A stretch of DNA of 64,000 nt from Entrophospora sp. SA101 (lineage: Eukaryota; Glomeromycota; Glomeromycetes; Entrophosporales; Entrophosporaceae). Positions 34,468 to 46,390 of this stretch are shown one piece after another. The notes under the pieces are model-generated. The model was not told the DNA's origin. It was given only the letters and a program-made list of their open reading frames with translations, and did no database searches. The translations under genes and the position numbers were made by a program. The stretch spans positions 122,553 to 186,552 of the forward strand of contig CAUDNR010004078.1 of assembly GCA_958430865.1 (NCBI GenBank), in the 5' to 3' direction. The number at the start of each line of letters is the position of its first letter. The stretch's first letter is position 1.

Positions 34468-34541
34468 ATGATGCAAGTAAAAACCTTGACATAAATAAAA
34501 ACTTTGACGTAAGTAAAACACTTTACGCAAGTAAACATTAT
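34468..34541 (-). repeat. 18-19-bp minisatellite, about four units (TGACGTAAG type)
   Basis: Units such as TTGACGTAAGTAAAACACT repeat at 18-19 bases. This is the reverse complement of the array at 39119-39232. Confidence 0.65.
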
Positions 34542-35758
34542 TTTAAAAGCCGACTAAATATAAAAATAGATGTTTCAATGCCTTCTATTTTTATTTTATA
34601 TTTTTCTTACATATCAGAGTAGATAAAATCATTTCAACTAATTTTAAAATTATTATTATACTTTGAAGATGAAAAATTTTACGAAAAAGCTTTTTATAAT
34701 TATCATAAAATTACTATGTGCAAGTATCAAAGATTGATTGATTAAGTTACTTTGCAATACAATAATAATATTTATATTTATCTTTATCTTATTGTAGTAA
34801 ATTTTATTAAGGATAACTTTGAGCCTTCGCAATAGATAATTAACGTTCTAATAAAATAAAAACTCTGTGATTTAATCATTAAATAAAATCAATCGTTAAC
34901 AAACTTTTAAAAATAAATAAAATAAAAATAAAATATTGTCTTTATTTTCTTTGTTTGATAAAAGTAACAAGTGTAATTAGCGCTTTGGTAAAAGGTAACA
35001 ATTGTGGACTTTAGTAAAAGTCACATTTATTTGCTTTAATGAGCAAGCAAATAAAGTTAGGACTGACATTGATCAAACTAGTGAGCGTTAACAACGATTA
35101 GTAACGTAATTTGCTTTAGTGAGTGAGCAAAGGTTTGGACTAAGGTTGGTCAACTAGTGGGTGTTAACAAATTATCGTCCAAAGGTTAATTGAAAATACT
35201 GTTAGTATTAATGTAATTGTAGTGTAAGACTGTTAAACAAGCTGCTTAAGTTGTTTTGCAATCAAACCAAAGTGAGTTTGCAATCAGCCAATAAATGTAA
35301 ACGACTGAAATAAATAAATCACAAGGACTTTATAGAATCTCAAGAGTACTTTAAAAGGCTATATTTATTTAATTACCATTAAATGTGAGACCAAAGTAAA
35401 TTTGTAAACTAATTAATTGACAACGAATTACTGAGTTGCTTGCAATTAACTGACAAGAGTAGCCCAAAAATTAGGCCATAATTGTTAATTGGCCAAGATG
35501 ATACAATGTCACCATTTAACAAGAAACAAAAAATTGTAAAAAGTTATTATTTCAAAATATTATTATAATTTAACAAAGAAATCAAAATAAAGATAAAATA
35601 AAAAGATAATTTATAGTGAAGATTAAATTAGTCATTCATCAATTCTTTCTTTACTATAATTACTAGAATCTAATGTTAATAATTATTTAATTAATTAATT
35701 AATATCATTAGTAATAATTAATGGATAGTAATTTTCCAATTGATTAATAATGAAATTT
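34542..35758. repeat. 3' flank of kinase unit C, homologous to flanks of units A and B
   Basis: Diverged copy of the sequence downstream of kinases A and B (for example TGTCTTTATTTTCTTTGTTT near 34937 against 9895). It contains the GCTTTA(A/G)TGAG(C/T)(A/G)AGCAAA words near 35035 and 35112. No gene. Confidence 0.65.
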
Positions 35759-37284
35759 TTATTCACCTTTGTTGACATTTTGGAGAAAAAAGTTAAAATC
35801 AAGATTATTTAACGAGCTATCATTACTTGTTAAGCCTTTTAAGCTTTTAGATTTAGCAATCTCTTCATCTAATATTCTACTTTTATGATATGCATCTGGG
35901 TGTGAATTGTGTGCTTGTTGCGAAGCACTACTACCACTGCCACTACTAGTATTATCAATAATTTTATTATTTTTATTTACAGAAAAATCAAACAACTCTC
36001 CAGTAGTTGATCTTTTTGATGGATCCACATCTCAACACCTCTGCATCATTTGCACATAATCACCAGGCATTTCAGGTAATAATGGTGGTCGTAAACCTTC
36101 ACATATATCAAAAATCAAACGATGATTGTGAGCTCTATCATCAAATGGTGGATGACCTGCAAATATTTCCCACATTAGCATCCCAACACTATAGATATCT
36201 GTTCCTTTTGTGTTCTTTGTATCATTTTTGCCTCTAAGTAGCTCAGGTGCAACATATGATACAATCCCATAGACTTTATTTGATGATTCATCATCAACTG
36301 GTCCACATAATCCTAAATCTGTAATATAACAACCACCTCCTGCCACAAGTATATTACCACTATGTAAATCACAATGGATTAAATTTTTTTCATGCATATA
36401 ATATAATGCAATACATAAATAAAAAAAGATTGTAATTCTGCCTTTTAATGTTAAATTTAAATGATTTTTTTGTAAATAACCCCTTAAACTTCCTTCTGAA
36501 GCATAATCTAAAACAATTGCATAATTCCCATTATCTGGGAATTTAGTTATACCAAAGCAAGGAACAATCATATGTGATTTAATTTCAAAATAATTCATTG
36601 CCTATTGAACATAAAATAAATTAGTATTTATTATATAACACAGTATTGTTTTAAATGACAACTACCAACCTCATCAAAAAAGCCTTTTCCTGGATTACTT
36701 GAATCATTTAAATTTTTTAATACTACTACTTGCCTCCCTTGCTCTCCTAAATAACTAAACTCCTTTTTATTTTCATTGTAATCAACTATTTGTCCTCTTG
36801 TCCATTCCGCAGTATAAATTTAACTAAATCCGCCTTCTGTCAACTTTGTTACTTTTTCAAATTGCTCAAAAGGTATCCATTCTAAAATATAGTCTGGCAG
36901 AGATGATTTCATTTGACATTGTTGAATAAAATCATCAATTATGTTATTTCCAGATGTCAAATTAGTGCTCTGTAATTGTAATCTAATGCATCCTTCACAG
37001 AATCTATCAGAGTATCTTGTCAATTTACACTTGTTACATTCTTTTGGTTTTCCTACTTTATCTCTTGCATTCTGTAGTTCAAAATTATAAATAAACTCCT
37101 CCTTACAATATTTTTTTTCATTTTCAGAAAGCTCCTTGTTTTTTTTGACCAATGGAAAAAAATAATCTTTTCTACTTTCTCTGTCAGAATTAGCAGTTGC
37201 ATTATTATACATTTCACCATAAATTTTAAATACAAATTCCTTTCTTTTTGATGATAACGATGATAATAGTTTAACATGTGACAT
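35759..37284 (-). pseudogene. TKL-type protein kinase, copy C (two nonsense codons)
   Basis: Exon 1 from 37284 is identical to copy B up to EWIPFEQF, then differs. A TCA-to-TAA change puts a stop inside the glycine-rich loop (after KLTEGGFS, near 36820). Beyond it the frame continues IYTAEWTRGQ and FSYLG to the same GTTGGT donor; exon 2 starts at 36601 (acceptor AATAG) with AMNYFEIKSHMIVPCFG and holds HCDLHSGNILVAGG, DLGLCGPVD and VAPELLRG. A TGG-to-TGA change stops it again at MMQRC (near 36032), where A reads CWDVDP. The tail continues to 35759 with SGSGSSASQQAHNSHPDAYH. Intron splice signals are intact. This copy cannot make a full kinase unless both stops are misreadings. Confidence 0.85.
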
Positions 37285-38323
37285 TATATAATATAAAATA
37301 TAAGATTCGACTTGTTGTTTTAATGAATAGAGTGGAGATTTTTTTGTGTTACTTTCTAAATGTCGTAGATTTTTATATTTCGTGTAACTTTTACCAAATT
37401 TGAAATATTTTGTTGCATGGGAAATATCCTGTTGTAAAGAAGACTTGAAACCGTAAATGCAGCGCAGTTATAGATGGGATCTAAACTTTTTTCGTTATGG
37501 ACTTGAAATGATTTGCAAATTGGTCATTATTATTTTTATACTAATACGAATTCCCATTGCTATCTATTTGGCAACCGAAAAATTTATCTATTCAATGTTC
37601 GATAAACAAACAAATTTATTTGAATGATCTGGATAAGAAAAAATTTATTTTTAATTGCTAATAAATTAATCCTTGCAAAGGATTTTTTTAATTAAGAAAA
37701 AAAAGCTTAGTTGATTTTTTTTCGTAAATAACTTTTGATGTTTGCATGAAGCTTATTCTTCTATAGCGATATACTTGAAAAAAAAACCCAATAGATTCAA
37801 TTGACCTTTAATCTGGGATAAATAAATAAACATGAGGAAAAAAAGATCTTTTTTTTTTTTTTAATTTAGAAAAAAAAAGGCTTGATTGATTTTTCTAACA
37901 ATCTAAATTCGTAAATAACTTTTGATTAACATGAGGGCTCTTCTTTGCAAAGGATCTTTATTAAAATTATTAATTCGTAATCTATTTTCCTTTGTATGTG
38001 AACAGACAAACAAACAAATTTTTGCTCAACGCAACGAATAAAATAAAAATCTTGATATAATAATAATATGACAGTCTAATGTTGATACTCCGAACGAATA
38101 TAATAGATGGATATCTTGCATTTGAATGTAACGTGCAAAGTCAAATCATACATAGAACACCGTTTTGGCACTACATGCCTCGACTCCCGAATTCGAATGT
38201 AATGTAAAAAACAGAATCAATGCACCGTTTTTTTTTTGGTCAACGAGTGGGTTGGGTAGCGGGTCTATTTATATGTTTTTGTTGTAATTTATTAGACTAC
38301 TTGATCAATGCACCACCTGGCAT
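36856..38323 (+). repeat. 1,468-bp duplicated block, copy 2 (identical to 21765-23232)
   Basis: See copy 1. On the right side the identity ends at GCACCACCTGGCAT, after which C continues with GAAATAGTC while B continues with AATTGTTC. Confidence 0.9.
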
Positions 38324-40143
38324 GAAATAGTCTATTTTTATTAAAGATTGCATCATTGGTCATGAATACATGATAGGATGCTGAGATTCTTCGCATGCAA
38401 TACTAACTTTGATGTTCCGAACGAATATATATGTATGTATGTATGTGATTAAGCCATATGTTTTGTAATAGTAATACACGAAACTCATTGTTACGTTTTT
38501 GTTTAAAAACTTGTTTTCTTTGCGGAGAATTGAATGATGTGTAACATTTTTAATAGTTTATTTGATTTGCCTTTAAGTTTTTCTCTGACAGGATTAATTG
38601 TAAGGATATAAATTGAAAAGCGAAAATTACATGATTTAAAGAACAACTTCATCACCAAACTCTATTAATCGATTTATCAATAAAAGTATTTCGGCATTCT
38701 TTGACGATTTAAAACTTACAAAAATATGTACCAAACCCTGTCTTATGTGCTATGTAAAGGTACTAGTATTGATCAACTATGTTGTTTCAAACGCGGACAC
38801 TAAAGACAGCTGAAGCGCATTATTAATATTACCGTGTATTATTGTTAACTTCAAAAGTCAAAAATTCTATTTAACGCAACTTATATGTATGTAAAGACGA
38901 TTTGATTATATGAATGCAATAATAAAAGAATAGTTTTAATTTGTAAGAAAGAAGAGGTGTTTTATTTTGAAAGAAAATGTACAGATAAAAAACAAGTGGT
39001 TTAATTTCTAATTCAAATTATAACTTTCCATGATAATTATTCTTCTTGCATTATTGCAAATATACATACAATGATAGAATAATCCAATTTTATCATTATC
39101 ATTATTGCTGCTGTATCAAGTGTTTTTACTTGTATCAAGCATTTTTAATTACGTCAAGTGGCTTTAATTACGTCAAGTGGCTTTAATTACGTCAAGTGGC
39201 TTTACTTACGTCAAGTGGCTTTACTTACGTCAAGGCTGGTGAGAAACTACCTTTAGTCAATGACTTAGTTACGTCAATGACTAAAGTCAAAGTTCGTAAT
39301 ACATCGTTGACGTAATGTGTTCAAAAAAAAAAAACAAAAAGTGAAGCGTGGAACCATTTTACAATTTGTAGATGGAAAAGACAAATACAATTGTTGCACC
39401 AAGTAAATGTTTTTTTTGACTTCGAGACCATTTTTAGTTCAATATAAAATTAGGTGGTTCGTTCGGTGCCTTAGATACAGACTTTGGTAGAGCATTTAAA
39501 ATTTAACAGAGAATTGGTGCTCTAAATAACAGGTTTTGGACAATCTATCTCTCTCATGGTCAATGACACTAAAAGTTAGCAAAACAACATCAAAGTTTCC
39601 CCAATAGTGTGATCCTAATGTGCAAGCAGCAAGAGAGCAAAACGAATCACATCAGCGTTGTCAATCGATTTTCATGTTCCATTCATAGATTGTTCTAGAC
39701 AGTGAATCTCGCTCGGTTTAGCGGACATTTTATTTATCTGATAATATTAATATTAAACCGAGATACTTGTAAAAGTCAAATTTCTGATTTTATAACAAAA
39801 TCACGTGATATCCTCAGAATATTTAAATAATCTGTCAGGTCCCTAAAGAAATTATCGATTATTGACAATAACTAGTATTAAAGCGTTTATTAAACTGTTT
39901 TCTCAATGACTACTATATGAAAGCTTAGAGTATTTCACATCTTCTCAAGTCTTTAAAGCGATATTCTTAGCTTTAAAGCGAAAAGGTAATTCCATTTTTG
40001 AATTATTTTAATAATAGAATTCGAGTAATCATGACACCGTTTTGTAACACGAATGTATCGTGTAACTTCTTTTAAAAAAAAAAAATTCATCTTTTTTTTT
40101 TTTTTACAAAAAAAAAATATATTTTCTTATAAATATATTAACA
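38324..40143. other. Intergenic between kinase C and eL15, with a minisatellite
   Basis: Includes the 19-bp array at 39119-39232 and isolated TTACGTCAATGAC and TTGACGTAATG words to about 39320. The last few hundred bases upstream of eL15 hold a duplicated CTTTAAAGCGA word near 39952 and 39971 and long A/T runs. No gene recognised. Confidence 0.55.
39119..39232 (+). repeat. 19-bp minisatellite, six units, with TTACGTCA sites
   Basis: Six consecutive 19-base units end to end, consensus AGTGGCTTTAMTTACGTCA; the first two are diverged. Each of the last five carries TTACGTCA, a CRE/ATF-like octamer. Confidence 0.9.
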
Positions 40144-41288
40144 ATGGGTGGTATGTATAATTTTTTAAAAATTATCAAAAATAATTTTTTTGATGTTATT
40201 TAATAATTAATTTTAATTTTATATATATATATATAAATAAAGCATACAAGTATCTTGAAGAACTTTATAAAAAGAAACAGTCTGATGTTCTTCGCTTCTT
40301 ACTACGTGTAAGATGTTGGGAATACAGGTAGCTAGCTAGCTTACACAATTTTTAGGCATGAAATAAAAGCTTTATGTTCCAAAGAAATATATTTTTCAAA
40401 TAAAAAGAAAATATATATGCGGGATTGGAACATAAATATTTCATTTGCCAATGATTGATTTTATTAATATAATATATATTAATTAAATTATCCCGCAATT
40501 TTTTGGTATGTTTCTACAAAAAAAAAAACTTTTTTTTTTGAAATAAAAAAAAAAAAAAAACAAATTTTAATACATTTAATTAGACAATTAAATGTTGTAC
40601 ACCGAGCTTCTCGTCCGTCTAGACCTGATAAAGCTCGTAGATTAGGTTATAAGGTACACACGCTTATATATATATATATTGCATATTCACATTTTACATA
40701 TAAGCTAATATAATATATATTCTTTTTGTATTTAAAAGGCAAAGCAAGGATATGTTATTTATCGCATTCGTGTTAGACGTGGTGGTCGTAAAAGACCCGT
40801 ACCAAAGGGTGCTACATTTGGTAAACCGGTAAATCAAGGTATAAATCAACTCAAGTATCAACGTTCTCTCAAAGCAACTGCCGAAGAACGTGTTGGTCGT
40901 AGATGTAGTAATTTGCGTGTTTTAAATTCTTATTGGGTTAATCAGGTATGAAAAAGAAAATATTCACAAGCCATTAAATAATAATAATATTATTATTGAA
41001 GTTAATTAGTTGATCGATTAATTAATTAATTAATTACTTAAGGATTCAACTTACAAATACTATGAAGTAATTCTCGTCGATCCCAATCATAAAGTGATTC
41101 GTCGTGACCCAAGAATTAATTGGATTGTGACTGCGAAACATAAGCATCGTGAATCCAGAGGTCTTACTAGTATTGGTAAGAAGAATCGTGGAATTGGTAA
41201 AGGTCATAGATTTAATAAGACAATTGGTGGTGGCCGTCACTCAAGTTGGTTACGTCGCAATACATTATCATTGCGTCGTTACCGTTAA
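40144..41288 (+). CDS. RPL15: 60S ribosomal protein L15 (eL15), five exons
   Basis: Exons 40144-40150, 40243-40327, 40584-40653, 40739-40945 and 41043-41288 join in frame (all GT-AG) to give 204 aa, the exact usual length of eL15. The first exon is only seven bases (ATG GGT G), as is common for fungal ribosomal protein genes. Diagnostic segments: [78 protein letters not shown] and the final [20 protein letters not shown]. It binds 28S rRNA in the large subunit near the exit tunnel. This gene anchors the window to a nuclear eukaryotic genome. It is intact and surely expressed; it faces the ubiquitin-ligase gene on its right. Confidence 0.97.
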
Positions 41289-41791
41289 AAAAATATTATT
41301 ATTATTTCACAATTAAAGAAAATAAATGAAAACTTAAACGTTAAAAAGATTACTACTAGCACTATAGAATTGGAAAGGAAAATAATACTGTTATTTCCAC
41401 ATTCAAATTTTCATTATCTTGGCAAAATAAAAAAATATTATAAATATTTATTTATCATTAGGTGCTCCAAAACTTCACTTGATTTTTTTTTTCTTTTTGT
41501 GTTGGTCAACGATAAAAATAATTTCATTATTATTATTATTATTTGTATTGGTGAATTAATAAAAAAACATTATACAACATAGAAAAGCTTGATGTACTCA
41601 AATCAGCCTGCATGGTTAAGTTCACTTTTGAAAATCGTGTTCTTGGAAATTATAGATCTTTATTATATTAATTAAATATGTGTGTAAATAAATATACAGG
41701 TAAAGAGTTCTAATAAATAAATAAATAAATAAATTTTCTTGTGCCAAACAAAATGTAAAAACCAGATGATGTTGATTATAATCAAACTGTT
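41289..41791. other. Convergent 3' spacer between eL15 and the RBR ligase gene
   Basis: AT-rich, with an ATAA repeat near 41714-41731. A 70-codon frame at 41370-41582 is not supported. Confidence 0.6.
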
Positions 41792-43277
41792 CTATATATT
41801 ATTATATTCATTTATATGAAACAATTTTTGATTACAAGGTGATTTCGGATCATTAAAATGTTTATAAGGTTCACCAGGGTTTAGAGCATTTCCACATAAA
41901 TAACAAAAATGTGCACAACAACGTGAACAAACCATATGATTACAACCCATTGATTTTTCAATTACGGCTTTACAACTTGGACAATTTTGTGCATTCATGC
42001 TAACCCATTTTGATACTTCCAACTCCATTTTAGCATCCCTGGCCAGTTTCTCTAGATTCTTCTTTCCATAACGTAATTCCAAAGTATATTTCAATTCCCC
42101 TTCTGCTTCCATATAATCACTTACTATTTTACTAATATTATACATATTGCATGGTGCACTTGAACCATGCCTTTTTTAAAATAAAAATTTATATTGATTG
42201 ATTATCGGTAAAAATAGTAATTAATTAATTAAAAATTTTTTTTGAAGGAAAAGAAAAAAAAAACAAACTTACCAAGTTTTTTCACACCAACAACAAAATG
42301 CAAAAGAACATTTTGGACAAACACATAATTTATCATAGTTGGAGTTCTTTCTAACAGGAGCTTGACATGATTTTCGAGGACAATAGGTGACCAATGGATC
42401 TGTCTCAAGTTTTTGCTTTTCTACTAAATATGAATATCTATCAGAAGTTTCTTTATCAACTATCTCAGAAATTTCTTCTGTTGCTAATATATGTTTTAAT
42501 TGACAACCTGGTTCAGGACACTTGACTTGTGTGATGAACCCTTCTCTGATCAACATTTCAAAATATTTACAAATACAATTTTGACAAAACACATGTTGAC
42601 AAGATTTGAGTTGAATACATTGTTCACCACGTTTTTCTTCAAGACAAATTGCACAATTGAAATGATTATTTGAAAAATCTTGATATAAGGCTTGTTGATT
42701 ATATGTATTTATAATTGATCTAAGTGTTGTAAAATCATTGTGTTCTGGAAATATATAATATATGTGTGTGTTAGTATAAAAGTTTAAATTAAATTTTTCA
42801 AAAAATACTTTTTTTCAATATTATATAGCTTTTAACTTACCATCAGAAAGAATCAATGGTGATGATATATTCAGAAAATCTAAAGTATTATTTTGAATAA
42901 ATTCTGCAAAGTGAAATAAAACCTTATAGATAAATAAATAATAAAGCAAAAGCAATAAATCAATAAAGTAAATTATTTAAAATAGCTTTATATTTAAATG
43001 GTGCTATTATTCTTATCGTCACCATTATTGTCACTAGAAGCAATCAACACATACCACATTTTTTTCTTCTTGCCAAATTTTTTCTAGTCGATTTTCCAAT
43101 TGCTTTATTGAATCATTTTTCAACCAACAACATTCGAGATTAAATTTTAATATTTCATCAAATGGATAATTTTCTGTCATCAAAAAAGTTATTTTTATAG
43201 GAGGCAAGTGCTTGATTTTCAGAAGATGAGGATGATAATTTTCTGTGTTATTATCATTGTTATTGATAATTTTACTG

Positions 43278-43316
<39 letters not shown>

Positions 43317-43593
43317 CCATTACTATTATTAATGAAATATACAGTGATTTCGTCCGACATTGACACTTGAATGGTTAACGATCCTTTATAGTGTGGATCA
43401 TTTTTTTCATATATGAAATTTTGTGGATATATTGCCTAATTTTTTAAAAATTGAAAATTAAACAAATTAAAATAAATGTTAGAATGCTATTGAATGTTAA
43501 TCTTGTTGCTTGTTTATTTGTACTGACTTCGAGAGCAAGGATTTCATTTTCTTGTTGAATCAAATTATTATTAATGTTTGTTGACATTTTCAT
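41792..43593 (-). CDS. RNF14-like RWD-RING-IBR-RING E3 ubiquitin ligase, five exons
   Basis: Exons (complement) 43528-43593, 43055-43435, 42841-42922, 42273-42744 and 41792-42170 join in frame to 459 aa. Residues about 15-150 form an RWD domain (ENEILALEAIYP, ITFLMTENYPFD). RING1 starts at Cys207 (CAICLEEKRGEQC, SCQHVFCQNCICKYF), the IBR follows (YCPRKSCQAPV, FAFCCWCEKTWHGSSAPC), and RING2 at about 397-427 reads CPSCKAVIEKSMGCNHMVC. By family knowledge the Cys in GCNHM (about 410) is the catalytic thioester-forming residue, so this is a HECT-like hybrid ligase. The closest known architecture is RNF14/ARA54. A run of 13 Asp encoded by repeated GAT lies in the RWD domain (63-75). The splice at WHG crosses a Trp codon. 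Intact. Confidence 0.93.
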
Positions 43594-44837
43594 TTAAAAA
43601 AAAAAAAAGAAAAAAGAAAAATATAAAAATATAAAAATTTGTCGATTACAATGACAGTATTTATTCGCTCAATTCAGCAATTGGCAAAATTTAAAAAGTT
43701 TTTGTTGATTAACCAATCAAATTCAAACCCACTATGTTGTTTTATCATATGCTAAAATTTCCATTTTTGCATTTCATCTGAAAATTTTGGAATGTTTCAT
43801 ACTCGGGCATACAATAAACCAGTAACATGCAATAATGGTTGTTAAAATAATGTCACTCACGTGTGCTATTTATTATTGCATGCTCCTCCGCAAAATTAGG
43901 AAATAATTTATAAATTTGGCCATTTAATTTTTTTATCAATATTGAATATTCGAATAAAGCTTTACAATTGACTCCTAAACATTGAAATTCTCAATTTAAA
44001 GATACAAAAGAAAGTATGCAAACTGCTCTTGAAAGGTTGACTGAGAGTAAATAAAAATTTTTTATGGAAAATCGAAATTTTTATGAAATTTAAAATTTTG
44101 TAATTAAACTTATTCGTAATATCACACACTATTACTATTTCATTCTCATACTACTACTGTCTCTGCTTTTTAATACGTCGCTTCTGTTTGAGGCAATATA
44201 CGTTAAAGGTTGAAAAAAACTTTGTAAATGTTTTGTTTGATGAATTATAGGAAATGATAATAAAATTTGGATATATTCACCCACTATATTATATCAAGTA
44301 AATAAAACATTGTACTCGAATATACATATATGTTAAATGAAAGACAAGTCTTATTAGATCAATATTTAAAATGAATAAGATGTCATCAAGAAAAAGCCAT
44401 GCTTACATCTATCTGTAGTTTTGTAGTAGAAAATTATTATTCAAAAAGCCATTGTCTCTAATAAAGTTTGTGAGTATTCAAATCAATTGGATAACAATAA
44501 AATTCAATGAATTAAAATCCGATTATCTTTTGTATCAACAATCTCATTGTAAATATATCTGCAAAGTAATTTTACGTTAAAGAACCTCACATACATTTAG
44601 AAAATATTTCCTTTTCAATAAGATAATACTATCCAATTTTTTGATAAAGCAGCTTTGAAATATGAAGACCTTGCTTTTGAACGAGAATGTTAAAACTTTT
44701 ACAGCCTATTCTACCATATACTCTAACCCTAATTTCCTTTCATTTCTGATTCATTCAATAACTTTTTTAAATCATTTACAAGTTTACTATGTATTTTAAT
44801 GGAAGGACATTGTTATTGGAATTGAAAAACAAGTTGA
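43594..44837. other. Intergenic, nothing recognised
   Basis: AT-rich spacer upstream of the ubiquitin-ligase gene; no open frame or repeat with support. Confidence 0.5.
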
Positions 44838-44846
44838 CATTTGTAT

Positions 44847-45914
44847 AGCATAACGGAATTTCTCTGTGATTGGTTAATAATGATCGACAAATTTAATTGA
44901 GTTTATTGGCCAGAATTTATTTATTTAACTTAATATAGTTGGCTCGGTCTAAAGACCTCCTAAGTTTTGCATAAATTTTAAAAGTATAGAAGTCACTTTC
45001 TGTCCTATCTTTTAAAAAAATAACGTTATTAGTTGATAGAATAGGTCTTTAGTTTTAATGTAATAATGAGATATTCTCAAAAAAATCATTTGTTGTAGAG
45101 TTCTATTCTTTTTTAGAACATGTACTTTACTATGTTCATGAGAAATTTGCCGCTAGGATCATTACTAAATTTAGACCAAACTACAAAAATCATTTCTAAA
45201 TTTAGACTAATACATGACCATCATATCTAAATTTGGCAGTACGAAATAAATTTTTAAACCCAAAATCACGTGAAGTCCTATTTTCGAAAATTTTTATTGC
45301 ATTTTTGAACAAATTACAAAATTGCTATTTTTGAAATTTGGCCACGTGGCGCAGAAATAGGAGGTCTTTAGACCAAGCCAACCATATATATAAAATTCAA
45401 TTCTAATCATTAACTTATATGCAATATTATTAGGTGTTATCTTTGATAATACTATTTTAAATTTCTAAAATATATCCAAAAAAAAGTAACTATTAAGTTC
45501 AATTCTTAAATTTTTTCATAAAAATTGAATTTGTAAATACATAATGATAATATTTTATTTTAACTTATCTGCAATATTATTAGGTTTCTTGTTCCTTTTA
45601 TACTGTTAAGTTCATTGACTCTTTTATTTCATATTTTAAATTTTGTACACGTTATTACAACATTTTAAACCTCCTATTATTGTAAACTTTACTTATAATA
45701 CTCCCATGGGAAAACCTTTGATCAGGTTTGATCAGGGTATGAGATATGATAAAGAAGCTTGAAAATTACGTGCCTATAAAAAAAATTTTTATACAAATCT
45801 GTGACTTGTCATATGACGGACCTATTTTTAATTAGGACGACTATTATAAAATAATATAAATAACCGTGTAACAATTTTTGGAAAATGATCGACATTTAGA
45901 AATTCCGTTATGCT
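44847..45914. mobile_element. Non-autonomous TIR element, 1,068 bp, 9-bp target duplication (Mutator-like?)
   Basis: A perfect 17-base inverted repeat (AGCATAACGGAATTTCT at 44847-44863, complement at 45898-45914) bounds the element. Identical 9-base copies CATTTGTAT flank it at 44838-44846 and 45915-45923. Nine-base duplications are typical of Mutator-like elements. There is no transposase inside. AATGATCGACA occurs near both ends as a subterminal direct repeat. A second TIR element is inside it. Confidence 0.8.
44938..45382. mobile_element. Nested TIR element, about 445 bp
   Basis: About 25 bases of inverted repeat, starting GTTGGCTCGGTCTAAAGACC on the left and matching the complement of the right end (GGTCTTTAGACCAAGCCAAC) with one difference. 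The TIR contains its own small palindrome GGTCT-AA-AGACC. The target duplication is unclear (a short AT/TA). Inside, ATCATT(A/T)CTAAATTTAGAC occurs twice. It lies wholly inside 44847-45914. Confidence 0.7.
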
Positions 45915-45923
45915 CATTTGTAT

Positions 45924-46390
45924 TAGAAACATATATATTAATATATAGTAATAGTTCTATGTACTCAAATTATCAGTATATTAGACACCTAATCCGGTCA
46001 TTTTCCAAAAGGTAAATCCTGTTTATCCATGGAATAACAATGGATAAAGCTTCCGTTTTTCGGGTGTATGGGCATGGATATCTCTGATATCGATCTCTGG
46101 GATTTTGTTCGGATAATTCACTCTATGATCGACAAACTCGTGGGTTGGATAAATGGATAAAGGTTTTGCCTGTCCAAATTATCTGATATTAGAAATGAAA
46201 TGTGATGCTTTTTCTGTTAAGGGAGTGACATAGAACTAAACTTTAAAATGACATTAGACATTAGGGTGTGCGACATTCTAAGAAAATCAAAACTAATTAA
46301 TGTCATATATTGATTGGTTATATGTGATTTTTTTTTGTGATCTGCATATCATATATAGAATTTCCGAAATTTACATAAAGAACATAGTAA
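45924..46390. other. Intergenic, one inverted word shared with the neighbouring element
   Basis: GGTCATTTTCCAAAAG near 45995-46010 is the complement of CTTTTGGAAAATGA-like sequence near 45879, inside the adjacent element. Nothing else. Confidence 0.35.

Noticed and set aside
37053..37277. Alternative 74-codon frame within kinase C exon 1 (identical one at 21962-22186)
   Set aside because: Shadow frame of the kinase exon; identity of the two merely reflects the duplicated block.
41370..41582. 70-codon open frame between eL15 and the ubiquitin ligase
   Set aside because: Compositional (Ile/Phe/Lys), lies in the 3' spacer, no homology.
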